Shown here: positions 6,978-9,550 of the stretch, piece after piece
Position numbering within the stretch: position 1 is the first letter of the stretch
Layout: every line of letters begins with the position of its first letter
Assembly: GCA_046597185.1 (NCBI GenBank)
Contig: JBKJLF010000045.1
Coordinates: forward strand, 1-9,550
Origin: CAMBDR01 sp046597185
GTDB lineage: Bacteria > Pseudomonadota > Gammaproteobacteria > Burkholderiales > Burkholderiaceae_D
Length of the DNA stretch: 9,550 nucleotides
Direction: 5' to 3'
The notes under the pieces: model-generated
Databases searched by the model: none
Seen by the model: only the letters and a program-made list of their open reading frames with translations
Told to the model about the DNA's origin: nothing
Position numbers and translations under genes: made by a program

Positions 6978-7469
6978 TTACACTTTCAAAATGCGCTCGC
7001 CCCGACCTATGCCGGAACCACCAGTACGCACTGTTTCGAGAATCGATGCAGTATCAATCGATTCGATAAACGCATCGAGCTTGCCTTTATTACCCGTTAA
7101 TTCAATGGTGTAGGTTTTTTCAGTCACATCGACGATACGACCACGGAAGATATCAGCGGTACGCTTCATTTCTTCCCGCTCTTTGCCAACCGCACGCACT
7201 TTAATGAGCATGAGTTCGCGTTCGATATGCGCGCCTTCGGTTAAATCGACCACTTTCACCACTTCAATCAGGCGATTCAAGTGCTTGGTGATTTGTTCGA
7301 TGACATCGTCCGAGCCGGAAGTAACAATGGTCATGCGCGATAAGGTGGGGTCTTCGGTCGGTGCTACCGTTAAGGTTTCGATATTGTAAGCACGTGCTGA
7401 AAACAAGCCCACTACCCGCGACAGCGCACCGGCTTCATTTTCCAACAAAACAGAAATGATATGTCGCAT
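6978..7469 (-). CDS. ilvH: Acetolactate synthase small (regulatory) subunit
   Basis: IlvH activates the catalytic subunit and confers valine feedback inhibition. At 163 residues it has the same length as E. coli IlvH. The N-terminal ACT domain (about 1-78) begins MRHIISVLLENEAGALSRVVGLF and continues with YNIETLTVAPTEDPTLSRMTI. The G14 and S17 positions, where E. coli changes give valine resistance, are intact. The C-terminal domain has HIERELMLIKV, IFRGRIVDVT and GKLDAFIESI. Two bases separate the ilvI stop from this ATG, and its Shine-Dalgarno lies inside ilvI, so translation is probably coupled and the subunits made in step. Confidence 0.97.
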   Translation of the reverse strand: MRHIISVLLENEAGALSRVVGLFSARAYNIETLTVAPTEDPTLSRMTIVTSGSDDVIEQITKHLNRLIEVVKVVDLTEGAHIERELMLIKVRAVGKEREEMKRTADIFRGRIVDVTEKTYTIELTGNKGKLDAFIESIDTASILETVRTGGSGIGRGERILKV

Positions 7470-7471
7470 GA

Positions 7472-9199
7472 TTAAAGATCCTCCGAACCCATGAGCATTT
7501 CAGTCAAACCCTTGCCAGCTTTCACCATGGGCCACACATTTTCCGACTGATCGGTAATGAAATTCATGAATACCAACCTGTCTTTCATGCCAAACGCATC
7601 GCGCAAAGCACCTTCCACATCGCCCGGCTTTTCGATTTTCATACCAACATGACCGTAGGACTCGGCCAGTTTGGAAAAATCAGGCAAGGAATCCATATAC
7701 GATTCCGAATAACGGCCCGCATAATCAATTTGCTGCCATTGCCGCACCATGCCAAGGAAACGGTTATTCAACAAAATAATCTTGGGCGTGAGATGGTATT
7801 GCTTGCAGGTCGCCAATTCCTGAATACACATTTGAATCGACCCTTCGCCGGTAACACAGGCCACGGTGGCATCCGGGTTGGCCATTTGCACGCCCATGGC
7901 ATAGGGCAAGCCCACGCCCATGGTGCCCAAACCGCCAGAATTAATCCAACGCCGGGGCTTTTCAAACGGGTAATATTGTGCCGCCCACATTTGATGTTGC
8001 CCCACATCGGAGGTAATGAAGGCGTCGCCCTTGGTGACTTCCCACAATTTTTGCACCACCGCTTGCGGTTTGATCACATCGGGCGAAGTGGCATAGGCCA
8101 AACAGTCGCGTTTGCGCCATTCGTTGATTTGCTTCCACCAGCTTGAGACCGGATGCGCTGGCGCGCGCGTTTCCATGGCATCGAGTTGGGCCAGCAATTC
8201 TTGCAATACATCCTTGACGTTGCCGACGATGGGAATATCGACTTTCACCCGCTTCGAAATCGACGAAGGATCAATATCGATATGGATAATCTTGCGCGGA
8301 TTGGTGGCAAAATGCTTGGGGTTGCCGATCACACGGTCATCGAAGCGCGCACCCACGGCGATCAACACATCGCAATGTTGCATGGCCATATTGGCTTCGT
8401 AAGTACCATGCATACCGAGCATGCCCATAAAGTGCTCGCTGGAGGCGCGATAGCCGCCCAAGCCCATCAGGGTGCTGGTGCAGGGAAAGCCCAGGCGATC
8501 GACCAATTTATTCAATTCCGCCGCTGCATTGGCTAAAATCACGCCACCACCGGTATAAATAACTGGCCGTTCGGCTTGCAATAATAATTGCACTGCTTTG
8601 CGGATTTGCCCGGAATGGCCTTTATCGACCGGGCGATAAGAGCGCATGTCCACTTCTTTGGGGTAGACAAAGGCGCATTTTGTATTGCTGATATCTTTGG
8701 GAATATCCACCAACACCGGGCCGGGGCGGCCAGTACGGGCGATGTAAAAGGCTTTTTTCATGGTGCTTGCCAAGTCTTTGACATCTTTCACCAGAAAATT
8801 ATGCTTGACGCAGTGACGGGTAATGCCCACGGTATCGCATTCCTGGAAAGCATCCTGACCGATGGCATGGGTTGGCACCTGGCCAGAAATCACCACCATC
8901 GGAATCGAATCCAGATACGCCGTGGTTAAACCGGTAACGGCATTGGTGACGCCAGGGCCAGAAGTGACCAGCGCAACACCGACTTTTTGCGAACTACGGG
9001 AATAAGCGTCAGCGGCATGAACTGCCCCTTGCTCATGGCGCACTAAAATGTGCTGAAACTTGTTTTGCTTGTAAATAGCGTCGTAAATATAGAGTACCGC
9101 ACCGCCAGGATAGCCGAACACGTGTTCCACGCCTTCTGCTTCCAAACACCGTACTACAATTTCCGCGCCCGTTATTTCAGTATTCGGGTCCATATTCAT
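7472..9199 (-). CDS. ilvI: Acetolactate synthase large (catalytic) subunit
   Basis: This thiamine-diphosphate and FAD enzyme condenses two pyruvates to acetolactate, or pyruvate with 2-ketobutyrate, the first common step of valine, isoleucine and leucine synthesis. The 575-residue protein matches E. coli IlvI in length. Features in order: FGYPGGAVLYIYDA near 28-41; the catalytic glutamate E56 in RHEQGA; VTSGPGVTNAVTG at 78-90; SGQVPTHAIGQDAFQE at 105-120; GARFDDRV at 283-290; SGGLGTMGVGLPYAMG at 421-436; and the cofactor motif running from GEGS (451-454) to NN (478-479), followed by GMVRQWQ with W489. The usual GDG reads GEG here. The first ATG (9197-9199) has AAAGGA 8 bases upstream; a second in-frame ATG lies at 9191-9193. 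A gene symbol of ilvB would be equally acceptable. Confidence 0.97.
   Translation of the reverse strand: MNMDPNTEITGAEIVVRCLEAEGVEHVFGYPGGAVLYIYDAIYKQNKFQHILVRHEQGAVHAADAYSRSSQKVGVALVTSGPGVTNAVTGLTTAYLDSIPMVVISGQVPTHAIGQDAFQECDTVGITRHCVKHNFLVKDVKDLASTMKKAFYIARTGRPGPVLVDIPKDISNTKCAFVYPKEVDMRSYRPVDKGHSGQIRKAVQLLLQAERPVIYTGGGVILANAAAELNKLVDRLGFPCTSTLMGLGGYRASSEHFMGMLGMHGTYEANMAMQHCDVLIAVGARFDDRVIGNPKHFATNPRKIIHIDIDPSSISKRVKVDIPIVGNVKDVLQELLAQLDAMETRAPAHPVSSWWKQINEWRKRDCLAYATSPDVIKPQAVVQKLWEVTKGDAFITSDVGQHQMWAAQYYPFEKPRRWINSGGLGTMGVGLPYAMGVQMANPDATVACVTGEGSIQMCIQELATCKQYHLTPKIILLNNRFLGMVRQWQQIDYAGRYSESYMDSLPDFSKLAESYGHVGMKIEKPGDVEGALRDAFGMKDRLVFMNFITDQSENVWPMVKAGKGLTEMLMGSEDL
7480..7484 (-). promoter_or_regulatory. 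ilvH ribosome binding site within the ilvI 3' end
   Basis: GGAGG on the minus strand sits 10 bases before the ilvH ATG and inside the last codons of ilvI. It is one of the strongest Shine-Dalgarno matches in the window. It fixes the ilvH start and supports translational coupling. Confidence 0.8.
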
Positions 9200-9316
9200 T
9201 TTTATGTCCTTTCAAGGTCCATTGGAGATTGATCGGATGCTCTGGCCTGTCGAATTCTCAGTCAAGTTGTAGCGTTCTGATATTCCTTTATCATGCGCCA
9301 ACGACATTTTCGGCGG

Positions 9317-9330
9317 CTATCCGTAGATAG
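9317..9330 (-). promoter_or_regulatory. UACG-tetraloop hairpin in the ilvI leader
   Basis: On the minus strand CTATC pairs with GATAG around TACG. C(UACG)G belongs to the very stable UNCG tetraloop family when transcribed. The stem is only 5 bp and no T-run follows, so it is an RNA structure candidate rather than a terminator. Confidence 0.4.
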
Positions 9331-9489
9331 TGTTTCAAATGACGCAAGAACGCAAATCGTTCAATCAGGTTTCTACTAACCCTCTCTAAGACTCTCGCGC
9401 TTGTGACGCGGGCAAGGAGCAAACTGCCTAACTATAAGGGCGTTTCGTTAAAATGATGCATTGTGGGCAAAACTTAACAAAACCATCAT

Positions 9490-9527
9490 GCCTCGTTATT
9501 GCGAGGCGAATGACACGTTACTGCGTC
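9490..9527. repeat. Paired short palindromes, REP-like
   Basis: Read on the minus strand, two adjacent hairpins occur: GACGC-AGTAAC-GTGTC (9527-9512) and GCCTCG-CAATAA-CGAGGC (9507-9490), four bases apart. Their loop regions are related, CAGTAACG against CAATAACG. The second stem is a perfect 6 bp on either strand. A third small palindrome, ACCA-AAA-TGGT, lies at 9540-9530. The arrangement resembles extragenic palindromic elements; whether it recurs in the genome cannot be seen here. Confidence 0.45.
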
Positions 9528-9550
9528 GCACCATTTTGGTCAAGTCAAAT

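Larger units (their letters stand above)
9200..9550. other. Non-coding region upstream of ilvI
   Basis: No convincing gene is seen in these 351 bases on either strand. Read on the minus strand they hold a cluster of short hairpins at 9490-9540, a TATAGT at 9436-9431 that could be a -10 (no matching -35), a UACG-capped hairpin at 9317-9330, and the ilvI Shine-Dalgarno AAAGGA at 9207-9212. There is no stem followed by a T-run, so a classic ilv attenuator is not visible. Short reading frames such as 9489-9448 (MMVLLSFAHNASF) lack a run of branched-chain codons. Confidence 0.6.

Noticed and set aside
9212..9307. 31-codon reading frame on the minus strand ending at the ilvI ribosome site
   Set aside because: No Shine-Dalgarno before its ATG and no run of Val, Leu or Ile codons, so there is no support for a leader peptide.
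9541..9550. CAAGTCAAAT at the right edge, identical to part of the leuA leader array in minus-strand sense
   Set aside because: A single 10-base match at the window edge can be chance; it matters only if more units continue outside the window.

Overview
The window looks like ordinary chromosomal core DNA from a betaproteobacterium of the order Burkholderiales, possibly an Oxalobacteraceae-like organism of moderate GC content. That placement is inferred from gene order (ilvI-ilvH-ilvC, pssA, leuA, rpsO, pnp) and from protein character, not from a search. All genes but one are on the minus strand, so the biological reading direction is right to left.

Reading right to left: positions 9550-9200 hold a 351-base non-coding leader/upstream region with several hairpins. 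Then come ilvI (9199-7472), ilvH (7469-6978) and ilvC (6946-5930), a tight operon for the first two steps of branched-chain amino acid synthesis. A strong minus-strand hairpin (5878-5903) follows ilvC. A perfect TATAAT lies just beyond it, so pssA (5799-4915, phosphatidylserine synthase) and leuA (4840-3302, 2-isopropylmalate synthase) probably form a separate transcript. The 74 bases between pssA and leuA carry a 10-bp tandem repeat array that runs into the leuA ribosome binding site. A plus-strand gene for an outer-membrane-type lipoprotein with two BamE/SmpA-like repeats (2720-3247) converges on leuA and has its own sigma70-like promoter. Divergent from it are rpsO (2534-2265, ribosomal protein S15), a clear rho-independent terminator (2191-2220), and pnp (from 2060 to beyond the left edge, polynucleotide phosphorylase).

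Functionally, IlvI/IlvH/IlvC make the dihydroxy-acid precursors of valine and isoleucine. LeuA draws 2-ketoisovalerate from the valine branch into leucine. PssA feeds phosphatidylethanolamine synthesis; its usual partner gene psd is not found between ilvC and pssA. RpsO and PNPase belong to translation and RNA turnover.

I found no mobile element, CRISPR array, toxin system or clearly new gene system. The points worth a second look are small: the phased 10-bp array before leuA, the tandem BamE-like lipoprotein, the paired hairpins upstream of ilvI, and the terminator/promoter overlap before pssA.
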